Assembly: GCF_008806955.1 (NCBI RefSeq) | Contig: NZ_CP031727.1 | Location: forward strand, 744,001-808,000 | Direction: 5' to 3' | From: Cellvibrio sp. KY-YJ-3 | GTDB lineage: Bacteria; Pseudomonadota; Gammaproteobacteria; Pseudomonadales; Cellvibrionaceae | DNA: 64,000 bases | Shown here: positions 46,086-54,864 of the stretch, piece after piece | How the letters are laid out: each line of letters starts with the position of its first letter | How positions within the stretch are numbered: the stretch's first letter is position 1 | The notes under the pieces: model-generated | What the model was told of the DNA's origin: nothing | Databases searched by the model: none | The model's input: the letters and a program-made list of their open reading frames with translations, nothing else | Program-made: the position numbers and the translations under genes

Positions 46086-46685
46086 CTAGTACCAGTAACC
46101 CAGCACCACTTGCGGGTTGAGTTGCAGCCAAATGGCCAGTTCACGGATCAGGATTTTCTCCACGATCTGCAGGCCGAGCAGCACGACAATCGGCGAGACA
46201 TCAATCACCCCACCTAGCGGTGGAATCACTTTGCGGATAGGTTTGCAGAGCGGATCGATAATTTGATTGGCGAGGCTGAGCAGCGGGTGATGGCTCATGG
46301 GTGCGATAAAACTGCCGATGATGCTGATAATCATGCACCAGAAGAACACGTTTACGATGATGGTGAGCGCGCCCACAAACCCCCAGGCCAGCAGGATATG
46401 CGGCAGCGCGATTAACCCGGTCAAGCCGGTGATCAGGCAGAGAATGGCGCTCGCAATCAACTGCACCAGCAGGATCAATACTACCGACGCTGTATCGATA
46501 CCGAGAATACTGGGGATCACTTTGCGCAGCGGGCGCAGTGGCGGCATAGTGATTTTAACCAGCGCCTGGGAGATGGGGTTGTAAAAATCAGCGCGCACCA
46601 GTTGCAGCAAAAAACGCAGCACTACAACCAGTAGCACCAGCGACAAAAGGCTGTAGGCGATCAAATGCAAAATATTGGCAAACAT
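46086..46685 (-). CDS. yggT: YggT family membrane protein
   Basis: This 199-residue inner-membrane protein contains two YggT repeats, each with the motif (Y/D)NPISQ...PLRPLRKVIP or DPLCKPIRKVIPPLGGVIDVSPIVVLL. It has four to six TM helices. The function is not settled; the family is linked to osmotic tolerance and membrane homeostasis. It is in the conserved yggS-proC-yggT order. Confidence 0.93.
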   Translation of the reverse strand: MFANILHLIAYSLLSLVLLVVVLRFLLQLVRADFYNPISQALVKITMPPLRPLRKVIPSILGIDTASVVLILLVQLIASAILCLITGLTGLIALPHILLAWGFVGALTIIVNVFFWCMIISIIGSFIAPMSHHPLLSLANQIIDPLCKPIRKVIPPLGGVIDVSPIVVLLGLQIVEKILIRELAIWLQLNPQVVLGYWY

Positions 46686-46727
46686 GCAAAGCTCCGGTGA
46701 TGAAAGAAATTCTGGCCTGACAACAGA

Positions 46728-46787
46728 CGCTGTTACTTACCTACAGGCGCCGTTACTTACCTACAAGCGCCGTTACTTACCTAATAG
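46728..46787. repeat. Three 20-base tandem repeats spanning the proC 3' end
   Basis: Three near-identical 20-base units (core CGCCGTTACTTACCTA) run from 46728 to 46787. The third unit contains the last codons and stop of proC, so the 3' tip of proC, including its TAA, has been copied twice downstream. It contributes no protein. Confidence 0.85.
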
Positions 46788-47621
46788 TTCCGATAATTCC
46801 ACCGCGCGATTGCTGCAGGCCGTCATGGCGCGGGCGACAACGGCGCGGATATTATCCTGCTCAAATGACAATATCGCCTGCTCGGTAGTGCCCTTGGGCG
46901 AGGTAACGCGGCGGCGCAGCTCGGCCACATCATACTCACTTTCTTTAGCGAGCATGGCGGCACCCAGCGCGGTTTGCAAGGTCAACTCCGTCGCACATTC
47001 ACGGCTCAACCCCAGCTCCACACCGGCATCAATCATGGCTTCCATCATTAAAAAGAAATAGGCGGGGCCGGAGCCGGAAACGGCAGTGACCGGGTTTAAT
47101 AAGGCTTCGTCATCCAACCATTGCACTATGCCTACTGCACCGAGAATCGCGTTGGCGAGGGATTTATGTTCATCATTCACCCGGCTGTTAGCAAATAAAC
47201 CACTGGCACCGGCGCGCAATTGTGAAGGCGTGTTGGGCATGCAGCGCACGATGGGCAAGTCGCCGCCCAGCCAGGTGCCGATACTGTCGGTGGTAATGCC
47301 CGCTGCGAGCGAAATAACCAGCGGCTGATGCGACAGCGAATCGCGCAGCGCCAGAGTCACTTCTTTAAGCATTTGCGGTTTAACCGCCAGCACTATTACA
47401 TCCGCCCAGGCCGCCGCCGCGTTATTGTCAGTGGTGGTTTCAATAGCAAATTCCTGCTGCACTTTATCCAGCGTTTCCTGACGCGGGCCGGCAGCGAGAA
47501 TCTGGCTGTGATTAAAACCTTCGGCAAGCAGGCCGCCGATAATGGCCTTGGCCATATTGCCCGCGCCGATAAAGGCAATCTTGGGTGCTGTCTTGGGTAC
47601 TGCGATTTTTGGTGTAGCCAC
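46773..47621 (-). CDS. proC: Pyrroline-5-carboxylate reductase
   Basis: This 282-residue enzyme performs the last step of proline synthesis. It has the Rossmann motif IAFIGAGNMAKAIIGGLL, VVLAVKPQ-like VIVLAVKPQML, RCMPNTPSQLRAGASGLFAN, TAVSGSGPAYFFLMMEAM and the C-terminal VTSPKGTTEQAILSFE. A 20-residue N-terminal extension (ATPKIAVPKTAPK) precedes the core. The last codons form part of a 20-base tandem repeat. It follows yggS by 29 bases. Confidence 0.96.
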   Translation of the reverse strand: MATPKIAVPKTAPKIAFIGAGNMAKAIIGGLLAEGFNHSQILAAGPRQETLDKVQQEFAIETTTDNNAAAAWADVIVLAVKPQMLKEVTLALRDSLSHQPLVISLAAGITTDSIGTWLGGDLPIVRCMPNTPSQLRAGASGLFANSRVNDEHKSLANAILGAVGIVQWLDDEALLNPVTAVSGSGPAYFFLMMEAMIDAGVELGLSRECATELTLQTALGAAMLAKESEYDVAELRRRVTSPKGTTEQAILSFEQDNIRAVVARAMTACSNRAVELSELLGK

Positions 47622-47650
47622 AATAAATCCTTAACAAAAAGTAAAAGTAA

Positions 47651-48352
47651 TCACGCGGTCGCCGGTTTGGCGCGCGCGCCAAAAATATCAGTACCAACCC
47701 GCACATGGGTCGCGCCCTCGGCAATGGCCGCTTCCATATCGCCGGACATGCCCATGGACAAACAATCCAGCGCCAGGCCCTGCTGGTTTAATGCCGCAAG
47801 CGCCAGGCGCAATTTGGCAAAGGCAGCGCGCTGCTGATCGGTATTATTCGTCGCCGCCGGAATTGCCATCAAGCCGCGCAGCTTTAGGCGATTCAACGGC
47901 GCTATGGCGGCAACTAACGCGGGTAATTCGATGAGGCTGATACCCGACTTGGTGGTTTCATCGTCTATATTCACCTGCACACAGATATTCAGCGGCGGCA
48001 GGGATTCAGGCCGCTGCTCATGCAAACGCTGGGCGATTTTAAGCCGGTCGACCGAATGCACCCAGTCAAAGTGCTCGGCAATCGGGCGGGTTTTGTTGGA
48101 TTGGATCGGGCCAATAAAGTGCCATTCGATATCCGCCAAACCCGCCAGCTGGACTTGTTTGTCCAGCGCCTCCTGCAGGTAGTTTTCACCGAAGGCGCGC
48201 TGGCCCCAGGCATAGGCTTCGCTCAAGGCTTGTGCAGGTTGGGTTTTGCTCACAGCGATCAACTGCACAGTTTGCGGATTTCGCCCGGCAGCTGTGGCAG
48301 CTTGATGAATTCGTGCGGTGACTTTCGCGAGCTGGTCGTCTATCTTGTGCAT
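47651..48352 (-). CDS. yggS: YggS family PLP-binding homeostasis protein
   Basis: This 233-residue PLP-dependent fold III protein has the lysine motif LIAVSKTQPAQALSEAY, the FGENYLQEALDK segment, WHFIGPIQSNKTR and CLSMGMSGDMEAAIAEGATHVRVGTDIFG. It buffers pyridoxal phosphate and affects amino-acid pools. MHKIDDQLAKV at 48352 is the conserved start; the frame opens 73 codons earlier across the pilT start and is not used. It is divergent from pilT with a 75-base gap. Confidence 0.95.
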   Translation of the reverse strand: MHKIDDQLAKVTARIHQAATAAGRNPQTVQLIAVSKTQPAQALSEAYAWGQRAFGENYLQEALDKQVQLAGLADIEWHFIGPIQSNKTRPIAEHFDWVHSVDRLKIAQRLHEQRPESLPPLNICVQVNIDDETTKSGISLIELPALVAAIAPLNRLKLRGLMAIPAATNNTDQQRAAFAKLRLALAALNQQGLALDCLSMGMSGDMEAAIAEGATHVRVGTDIFGARAKPATA

Positions 48353-48427
48353 ATTCCGTTTTCTTAAAAATCGCTGAAATTGCCCACAAACGTCTGCGGC
48401 GCAGACGAATAACAAAAGGTTGCTCTG

Positions 48428-49462
48428 ATGGATATCACCGAACTGCTGGCGTTTAGTGCCAAACAAGGCGCGTCTGACTTGCACCTCTCGGCGGGTTTGC
48501 CGCCGATGATTCGTGTCGACGGCGACGTGCGCCGTATCAACCTGCCGCCGATGGAGCACAAGCAGGTGCACGGCTTGATTTACGACATTATGAATGACAA
48601 GCAGCGCAAGGACTACGAAGAATTTCTGGAAACCGACTTCTCGTTCGAAGTGCCCGGTGTGGCCCGCTTCCGGGTAAACGCCTTCAACCAGAACCGCGGC
48701 GCCGGCGCCGTGTTCCGTACCATTCCCTCCAAAGTATTAACGATGGAAGAATTGGGCATGGGCAATGTGTTCCGCGATATCTGCGCGGTACCGCGTGGAT
48801 TAGTGTTAGTGACCGGGCCGACCGGTTCGGGTAAATCCACCACGCTCGCGGCGATGATCGACTACATCAACGACAACAAATACGAACACGTACTCACCAT
48901 TGAAGACCCGATTGAATTTGTCCACGAATCCAAAAAGTGTTTGATCAACCAACGTGAAGTGCACCGCGATACCCACGGTTTTAACGAAGCACTGCGTTCG
49001 GCACTGCGTGAAGACCCGGATATTATTCTCGTCGGTGAGATGCGCGATTTGGAAACCATTCGTTTGGCACTCACCGCCGCCGAAACCGGCCACTTGGTAT
49101 TCGGTACCTTGCACACGACCTCCGCTGCAAAAACCATCGACCGTATTGTGGACGTATTCCCCGCGAACGAAAAATCCATGGTGCGTTCAATGTTGTCGGA
49201 ATCGCTGCAAGCGGTAATCTCACAAACCCTGATGAAGAAAAATGGCGGCGGCCGTGTCGCGGCGCACGAAATTATGCGCGGCACCTCGGCGATCCGTAAC
49301 CTGATCCGCGAAGACAAGGTCGCGCAAATGTATTCGGCAATCCAAACCGGTGCATCGCTCGGTATGCAGACCATGGATCAGTGCTTGGCCGATTTGGTCG
49401 CGCGCCGTATTATCAGCCGCGATGCCGCCAAATCCAAAGCTAAATTCCCGGAAAACTTCTAA
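48428..49462 (+). CDS. pilT: Type IV pilus retraction ATPase PilT
   Basis: This 344-residue secretion ATPase has an N-terminal PAS-like domain, Walker A GPTGSGKSTTLAAMIDY, the Asp box EDPIEFVHESKKCLINQREV, Walker B DIILVGEMRDLETIRLAL, the His box GHLVFGTLHTTSA and the PilT-specific AIRNLIREDKVAQMYSAIQTG. It drives pilus retraction for twitching motility and DNA uptake. pilU follows 90 bases downstream. Confidence 0.97.
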   Translation: MDITELLAFSAKQGASDLHLSAGLPPMIRVDGDVRRINLPPMEHKQVHGLIYDIMNDKQRKDYEEFLETDFSFEVPGVARFRVNAFNQNRGAGAVFRTIPSKVLTMEELGMGNVFRDICAVPRGLVLVTGPTGSGKSTTLAAMIDYINDNKYEHVLTIEDPIEFVHESKKCLINQREVHRDTHGFNEALRSALREDPDIILVGEMRDLETIRLALTAAETGHLVFGTLHTTSAAKTIDRIVDVFPANEKSMVRSMLSESLQAVISQTLMKKNGGGRVAAHEIMRGTSAIRNLIREDKVAQMYSAIQTGASLGMQTMDQCLADLVARRIISRDAAKSKAKFPENF

Positions 49463-49552
49463 CTAAAAGCCCATGAAAACGTCTAGTTAGAAACAAAAGG
49501 TTTAATCATTTTTTGCAGCACAACTTTTCAATAATATTTAAGGTGCATTGTT

Positions 49553-50698
49553 ATGGATTTTGATCGGTTATTGTCCTTGATGGTAGAAAAAGGCGCGTCG
49601 GATTTATTTATCACCGCCGGTGTACCGCCTTCGATCAAAGTCCACGGCAAGGTTGTGCCTGTGACCGCCACTCCACTCGCGCCAGAAAAAGCGCGCGAGC
49701 TGGTGCTGAGTGTGATGAATGAAAAACAGCGTAATGAATTTCTGGAGAAAAAAGAACTTAACTTTGCGGTAAGTGCACGCGGTATTGGCCGTTTCCGCGC
49801 CAGCGCGTTTTACCAGCGCAACCTCGCGGGCATGGTATTGCGCCGTATTGAAACCAAAATTCCGCAAGTGGATGAATTGGGCCTACCGGAAATTATTAAA
49901 GAATTGGCCATGACCAAACGTGGCCTGATTATTTTTGTAGGCGCGACCGGTACCGGTAAATCCACGTCACTCGCCTCCATGATTGGCCATCGCAACCAGA
50001 ACAGCAAAGGCCATATTATTTCTATCGAAGACCCAATTGAATTTATCCACCAACATCAAGGCTGCATCATCACCCAGCGCGAAGTGGGCATTGATACCGA
50101 ATCCTTTGAGGTTGCACTGAAAAATACCCTACGCCAAGCGCCCGATGTGATTTTGATTGGTGAGGTGCGCTCGCGCGAAACCATGGATCACGCCATCGCC
50201 TTTGCGGAAACCGGTCACTTGTGTCTGTGTACGCTGCACGCCAACAACGCCAACCAGGCCCTCGACCGTATCATTCACTTCTTCCCGGCGGATCGCCATC
50301 GCCAATTGTGGATGGATTTATCACTGAACTTAAAAGCGATTGTGGCGCAGCAATTAATCCCCACACCCGACGGCAATGGCCGCCGCGCCTGTCTGGAAAT
50401 TATGATCAACACCCCACTGGCGCAGGATTTAATTCGCAAAGGGGAAGTATCAGAATTAAAAGAATTGATGAAACGCTCCACCGAATTAGGAATGCAGACC
50501 TTCGACCAAGCGCTTTATGCACTCTACGACGCCGGTGAAATCACCTACGAAGACGCGCTGCTGCACGCCGACTCACCCAACGACTTGCGCCTGATGATTA
50601 AACTCGCCTCGGAAACCGATTCAAATTATTTGTCCCATGCGGCAGATAGTTTGTCGATCCAATCTGACGATCAAAATAATCGCGGGAAAATGTTTTAG
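49553..50698 (+). CDS. pilU: PilT-dependent retraction ATPase PilU
   Basis: This 381-residue paralogue of PilT has Walker A GATGTGKSTSLASMIGHRN, EDPIEFIHQHQGCIITQREVG, Walker B DVILIGEVRSRETMDHA and GHLCLCTLHANNANQALDRI. The C-terminal tail (residues 350-381, Ser/Asp/Asn-rich) is typical of PilU. It supports retraction against load together with PilT. AAGGTG precedes ATG 49553. Confidence 0.96.
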   Translation: MDFDRLLSLMVEKGASDLFITAGVPPSIKVHGKVVPVTATPLAPEKARELVLSVMNEKQRNEFLEKKELNFAVSARGIGRFRASAFYQRNLAGMVLRRIETKIPQVDELGLPEIIKELAMTKRGLIIFVGATGTGKSTSLASMIGHRNQNSKGHIISIEDPIEFIHQHQGCIITQREVGIDTESFEVALKNTLRQAPDVILIGEVRSRETMDHAIAFAETGHLCLCTLHANNANQALDRIIHFFPADRHRQLWMDLSLNLKAIVAQQLIPTPDGNGRRACLEIMINTPLAQDLIRKGEVSELKELMKRSTELGMQTFDQALYALYDAGEITYEDALLHADSPNDLRLMIKLASETDSNYLSHAADSLSIQSDDQNNRGKMF

Positions 50699-50732
50699 CC
50701 TTCCACGCTTACATAATTATTTTTTTGTAATA

Positions 50733-50757
50733 ACCCCGCTAGGATTTTCCGGCGGGG
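50733..50757. terminator. Possible terminator between pilU and rsmE
   Basis: CCCCGC and GCGGGG pair around a short inner stem (GGA/TCC). There is no long T run, so the hairpin is only a candidate for the two convergent genes. Confidence 0.4.
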
Positions 50758-50821
50758 GAATTAACTCGATAGCCTACATTCGATAACCAAAAAAGTAGTT
50801 ATTATCCACCCAGATCGACTA

Positions 50822-51547
50822 CTAAAAATCCCCCCACAAATACTGCACCAAACTAATTGCCGCAACCGGCGCAGTTTCTGTACGCAATACTCTTGGCCCG
50901 AGGGTGAGCGCGTTAAAATTTTTCGCCAAGGCCTGTTCGATTTCACTCTCGCTTAATCCACCTTCTGGGCCAATCAACAAGGTAACGTTTTGCGGTTTTT
51001 GTTCAGCGGGTAGCGTTTTGCTGTCGCGGTGATGTAATACAAAACGCAAATCGGAATTGACGCTAGGAAGCCAATCGACGATTTGGATGGGGGCGGATAA
51101 TTGCGGCAATAAATTGCGTTGGCACTGCTCGCAGGCGCTGATGAGAATATGTTGCCAGCGATCGTGCATTTTTTCCTGGCGGTCACCATTCACTTTGACT
51201 TCGGTGCGTTCAGTAATTAACGGGGTGATTTTTGTTACGCCCAACTCGGTCGCTTTTTGTAGCACCCATTCAAACCGTTCACCGCGCGAAATACCAATCG
51301 CAAGCTCCAGTTCCAATGGCGATTCACGGTTTTCGGCGCTGTGTTCTTGCACGCTGACGATCACATGTTTTTTATTCACTTCATGGATAATCGCAGCGAA
51401 TTCGCCACCGGCGCCGTTGAATAAAATCAATTCGCGCCCGGCTTGCATGCGCAGCACCTTGCTTAAATGGTGCGAGGCGGCTTCTTCCAGTTCGATCTGT
51501 TCGCCGCTCAGCAAATTTTGTTCGGTAAAAATTCGTGGGATTCGCAT
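50822..51547 (-). CDS. rsmE: 16S rRNA (uracil1498-N3)-methyltransferase
   Basis: This 241-residue SPOUT methyltransferase has the N-terminal PUA-like start MRIPRIFTEQNLLSGEQIELEEAASHHLSKVLRM (partly quoted) and the C-terminal knot LLIGPEGGLSESEIE, LTLGPRVLRTETAPVAAI. It modifies U1498 in the ribosomal P site region. It is convergent with pilU. Confidence 0.95.
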   Translation of the reverse strand: MRIPRIFTEQNLLSGEQIELEEAASHHLSKVLRMQAGRELILFNGAGGEFAAIIHEVNKKHVIVSVQEHSAENRESPLELELAIGISRGERFEWVLQKATELGVTKITPLITERTEVKVNGDRQEKMHDRWQHILISACEQCQRNLLPQLSAPIQIVDWLPSVNSDLRFVLHHRDSKTLPAEQKPQNVTLLIGPEGGLSESEIEQALAKNFNALTLGPRVLRTETAPVAAISLVQYLWGDF

Positions 51548-51603
51548 AGTCGCTAGTTTCTTAAAAGATCAATTGGTTGCGTAGAAGATCAACTGCGCAA
51601 AAA

Positions 51604-52692
51604 TCAATGCTCGGTTTTGGCATGCAGTGATTGGTCTGTATCATCCACTGCAGATTCCACTATTAATGCAGATTGAATAAATAGACGCGCCGCGCCTGTA
51701 TGTTCGGTGAGGGCATCGGCGGCTAATAAAATCGCGCCGGTGGTCCAGGTAGTTTTTTCGCGCGGCCAGATTACGTCATCGCGGAAATTGTAGCCCGTCC
51801 AATAGCCGCCATCTTCATCCATAAATTGGAATAACCAACTAAATAAATTCACCGCTTTGGCGTGTTCGCCTGCTGCTAATAATGCGAGTGTTAATTCACA
51901 GGATTCTGCAACGGTTACCCAGGGTTCATCGCTTACGCAGCGGCAGCCGATATTGGGTTCAACAAAAGTATGCCATTTACTGTCGATGCGTTGCTGCGCA
52001 GATTTTCCCTGGGCAATTCCCGTCAGAATGGGATAGAACCAATCCATAGAGAAACGGGTTTTGGGTTCCCAGGTGCGATCAAAACATTCGGGATGATGAC
52101 GTAATGTATTTCCGAGATGTTGATACGCTTTATACCAATGCGCCGATTCTTCGCCCAGTGTCTGTGCGATTAAAATCGCGCATTCAAGGCTTTTATAAAT
52201 TGAGCTGGACGCTGTTACCAACGCATCTTTTTTTGCGCTGCCATCTTCAGCAACTGCCCAATAGACTTCGCCCGTCGGTGCTTGATAGCGCAAGACAAAT
52301 TCAATCGCTTTTTTTACGGATGGGAAAAATTCGCGCAAAACGCTTGCATCTTCCGTCACTAAATAATAATGCCAAATGCCAGTGGCGATATAAGCAATAA
52401 AATTGGTTTCACGGTGATTTTTATCGACAGGCTTTTCATCTAAATAATTCGCCCACCAACTGCCATCTTCCAGTTGTTCTTGCGCAAGCCATTGATAGGC
52501 GCGGCGTGCAGCTGCTAATTCACCGCCAATGGTTAAACCCATGGCAGCTTCGATATGATCCCAGGGATCAGCCTTGCCGCCGGTAAACCATGGGATGCAG
52601 CCGTTAGGTAATTGGGTTTGCAAAATATAATTCACGGTTGGACGCAGCAACGACTCGGGGAAAAATCCTTTAGTGAGAAGTAAATTTTTCAT
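51604..52692 (-). CDS. Alpha/alpha-toroid (prenyltransferase-like) protein of a glycosyltransferase operon
   Basis: This 362-residue protein has repeated helical pairs with the pattern of six-hairpin or prenyltransferase-type toroids: YILQTQLPNGCIPWFTGGKADPWDHIEAAMG, YQWLAQEQLEDGSWWANY, FVLRYQAPTGEVYWAV, LFQFMDEDGGYWTGYN. The Asp-Gly and Trp residues in the QxxDGSW-like motifs are conserved in these folds. No signal peptide is present. The start overlaps the methyltransferase gene by 4 bases; ATG 52692 is preferred over an open extension of 60 codons. It probably acts on a glycan or lipid carrier; this is inference. Confidence 0.75.
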   Translation of the reverse strand: MKNLLLTKGFFPESLLRPTVNYILQTQLPNGCIPWFTGGKADPWDHIEAAMGLTIGGELAAARRAYQWLAQEQLEDGSWWANYLDEKPVDKNHRETNFIAYIATGIWHYYLVTEDASVLREFFPSVKKAIEFVLRYQAPTGEVYWAVAEDGSAKKDALVTASSSIYKSLECAILIAQTLGEESAHWYKAYQHLGNTLRHHPECFDRTWEPKTRFSMDWFYPILTGIAQGKSAQQRIDSKWHTFVEPNIGCRCVSDEPWVTVAESCELTLALLAAGEHAKAVNLFSWLFQFMDEDGGYWTGYNFRDDVIWPREKTTWTTGAILLAADALTEHTGAARLFIQSALIVESAVDDTDQSLHAKTEH

Positions 52693-53402
52693 TGTGAATT
52701 CTCTTTCCTGAAATACATCACCACACTTTTTCCCATAATCGGATTCAGCCATTTTTCCAGCGTTTGTGTAATCCAGGGTTTTTCCATTAAATCCCAAACT
52801 AATAAACGATGATAGCTTTTGATTAGCGGATTGGTATCCTGAGTTTTCCACCAAAGACATTTTAGCCACCAAAAAGGTGAATGCAGTGCATGCGCCCAGT
52901 GGCGTTTATAAAAATTAAATGGACGCTGTTCTATTTCACGGCGCAGATGTGATCCATTAAAAATACGAATATGGCCACCCTCAACTTCATGGTATTCACT
53001 GCTTAACCACCAGCAGATTTTTTCTGGCCAGGCGCGCGGCACAGTGATAGCTAACAGTCCGCCAGGTTTGAGGATGCGTTCGATTTCGGCAAGCACACCT
53101 TGATAGTCAGGAATATGTTCCAGCACTTCGCTGCAAATAATTTTGTCGAAACTGTGATCGGCAAACGGCAGCTTGGTTGCGTCAGCTTGTTGCAAATAGA
53201 ATTGTTTGTCCGCGCCAGTTTGGGAAAAAGGTAAAAAGCGTTCGCGGCTAGTGAGTAAATCGCGGTGATTTAAATCGACACCGATGGCGGTGACATCGCC
53301 GTGCAAATAGGCGTTGATCACATGGCGGCCTTCGCCGCAGCCGAGATCCAATACGCGGTCGCCTGCGTTAAGCGGAAAATCGTGAAAATTAATCGTAAGC
53401 AT
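52689..53402 (-). CDS. SAM-dependent methyltransferase of a glycosyltransferase operon
   Basis: This 237-residue class I methyltransferase has motif I VLDLGCGEGRHVI (residues 16-28), the acidic residue in AIGVDLNH, and a methyltransferase-11-type KIICSEVLEHIPDYQGVLAEIERILKPGGLLAITVP (partly quoted). It lies between the glycosyltransferase (14-base overlap) and the toroid gene (4-base overlap), so the three are tightly coupled. A GTG five codons upstream is an alternative start. Confidence 0.88.
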   Translation of the reverse strand: MLTINFHDFPLNAGDRVLDLGCGEGRHVINAYLHGDVTAIGVDLNHRDLLTSRERFLPFSQTGADKQFYLQQADATKLPFADHSFDKIICSEVLEHIPDYQGVLAEIERILKPGGLLAITVPRAWPEKICWWLSSEYHEVEGGHIRIFNGSHLRREIEQRPFNFYKRHWAHALHSPFWWLKCLWWKTQDTNPLIKSYHRLLVWDLMEKPWITQTLEKWLNPIMGKSVVMYFRKENSQ

Positions 53403-54774
53403 TTTGCACTCGCTCACTCGCTACTTCACGTTCAACTACTGGATCAACCTGCAACTGTTGTTGCAACACCTGATAATAGTAGCGTTCCATTTTTTTACCG
53501 ACGCAATCCCAACTGAGTTGTTGCAGAATATGTGCGCGACCCTGTGCGCCTAATTGCTCGCGTGCATTTTCGTCGATTAATAATTCGCGCAGCGCGCTTT
53601 GTAAATCATCCACATTGCCGGCGCGCACCAAACGCGCGGCATCACCCACTACTTCTGGCAGTGCACCGCCGTCGCTGCAAATGAGTGGCACTGCACAAGC
53701 CATGGCTTCGGCAGCGGGCAAGCCGAACCCTTCATAGAGCGAAGGTACTATGGCGATACTCGCCTGCGCATATTCTTCGACTAGTTGTTGGTTACTGATA
53801 CCGGATTTAAATTGCACTACGTCTTGTAAATTTAACGCCTGTAATTCTTTTTGCGTTTCGCCATTCTCTTTCAATTTTCCGATGACAATTAACTGCAACT
53901 CGGGAAACTCATTGCGCAGTGACGCCAGCGCGCGCAATAACACGCTTAATCCCTTCAAGGGCTGATCAGAGGAGGCTGTGGTAATTAACCGGAATGGTGC
54001 GCGCGAAATATTGTCGAGCGGTTTAAAAATACTGGTATCCACACCGTTGGGAATCACCTGAATGTTTTGCGCCGGGCGGTCAAATGCGGCGGCGATATCG
54101 CGCTGCGATTGCTGCGATACAGTGATCACATGGCTGAGTTGCTGCACCACCTTTTTTTGCATCGCCAAAAAACTGTACCAGCGTTTGATTAACCAACGCT
54201 GGCCTTTTTCCGTCGCCGCAGCGAGCGCGAGATCACGATCCCGGGTGATGGGATGATGCACAGTGGCGATCACATTCACTCCGCGTTTTTGCAAATCTAA
54301 CAAACCATAACAAAGGCTTTGGTTGTCGTGGACGATATCGTACTGCGGTTTGTATTTTTTAAAATGCGCACGCAACCGGCGGCCAAACGAATAAGGCTCG
54401 CCAAACGCACCGCTCAATTTGCTCCACCACTCGTAAAAATCCGCGAGCGATAAAAAATGTTGTGGCCGCAGCGCGCGGGTGGGATTCGGGTGCGCGTATA
54501 AATCGAGGCTTGGCAGTTGGATCAAGCGCACACGCGGATCTAATTCAGGATAGGGGGGGCCGGAAATGACATCAACGCTGTGACCTAACTCCACCAATGC
54601 TTTGCTCAAATACTGTAAGTAAATCCCCTGCCCGCCCACATGCGGGTGGCTGCGGTAGCCCAATAATGCGATACGCAAGGCGCGCGGTTTAGCCGGAGAA
54701 ATATCGAAACGCGCTACTGACGGCAGAGTGCCAGTAGTATTGGGCTGTTCATTGGTGACAGGGAAATAAGACAT
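53389..54774 (-). CDS. Glycosyltransferase family 4 protein
   Basis: This 461-residue GT-B glycosyltransferase has the glycine-rich donor loop IALLGYRSHPHVGGQGIYLQYLSKAL near residue 34 and the C-terminal GT4 EX7E motif within SLYEGFGLPAAEAMACAVPLICSDGGALPEVVG (partly quoted). VIPNGVDTSIF is also typical. It is cytoplasmic. It is the first gene of a three-gene operon with a methyltransferase and a toroid protein. The acceptor is unknown; the operon looks dedicated to one glycan modification. ATG 54774 gives MSYFPVTNEQ; an upstream alternative exists. Confidence 0.9.
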   Translation of the reverse strand: MSYFPVTNEQPNTTGTLPSVARFDISPAKPRALRIALLGYRSHPHVGGQGIYLQYLSKALVELGHSVDVISGPPYPELDPRVRLIQLPSLDLYAHPNPTRALRPQHFLSLADFYEWWSKLSGAFGEPYSFGRRLRAHFKKYKPQYDIVHDNQSLCYGLLDLQKRGVNVIATVHHPITRDRDLALAAATEKGQRWLIKRWYSFLAMQKKVVQQLSHVITVSQQSQRDIAAAFDRPAQNIQVIPNGVDTSIFKPLDNISRAPFRLITTASSDQPLKGLSVLLRALASLRNEFPELQLIVIGKLKENGETQKELQALNLQDVVQFKSGISNQQLVEEYAQASIAIVPSLYEGFGLPAAEAMACAVPLICSDGGALPEVVGDAARLVRAGNVDDLQSALRELLIDENAREQLGAQGRAHILQQLSWDCVGKKMERYYYQVLQQQLQVDPVVEREVASERVQNAYD

Positions 54775-54864
54775 GGACAACAGACACCTGAATGTTTTGC
54801 GCATTATAGGTGTTTGTTGCCGACAGGTGTTTGTCGGTGCTGCCCGACAGTTTTCTGGCTGGTG

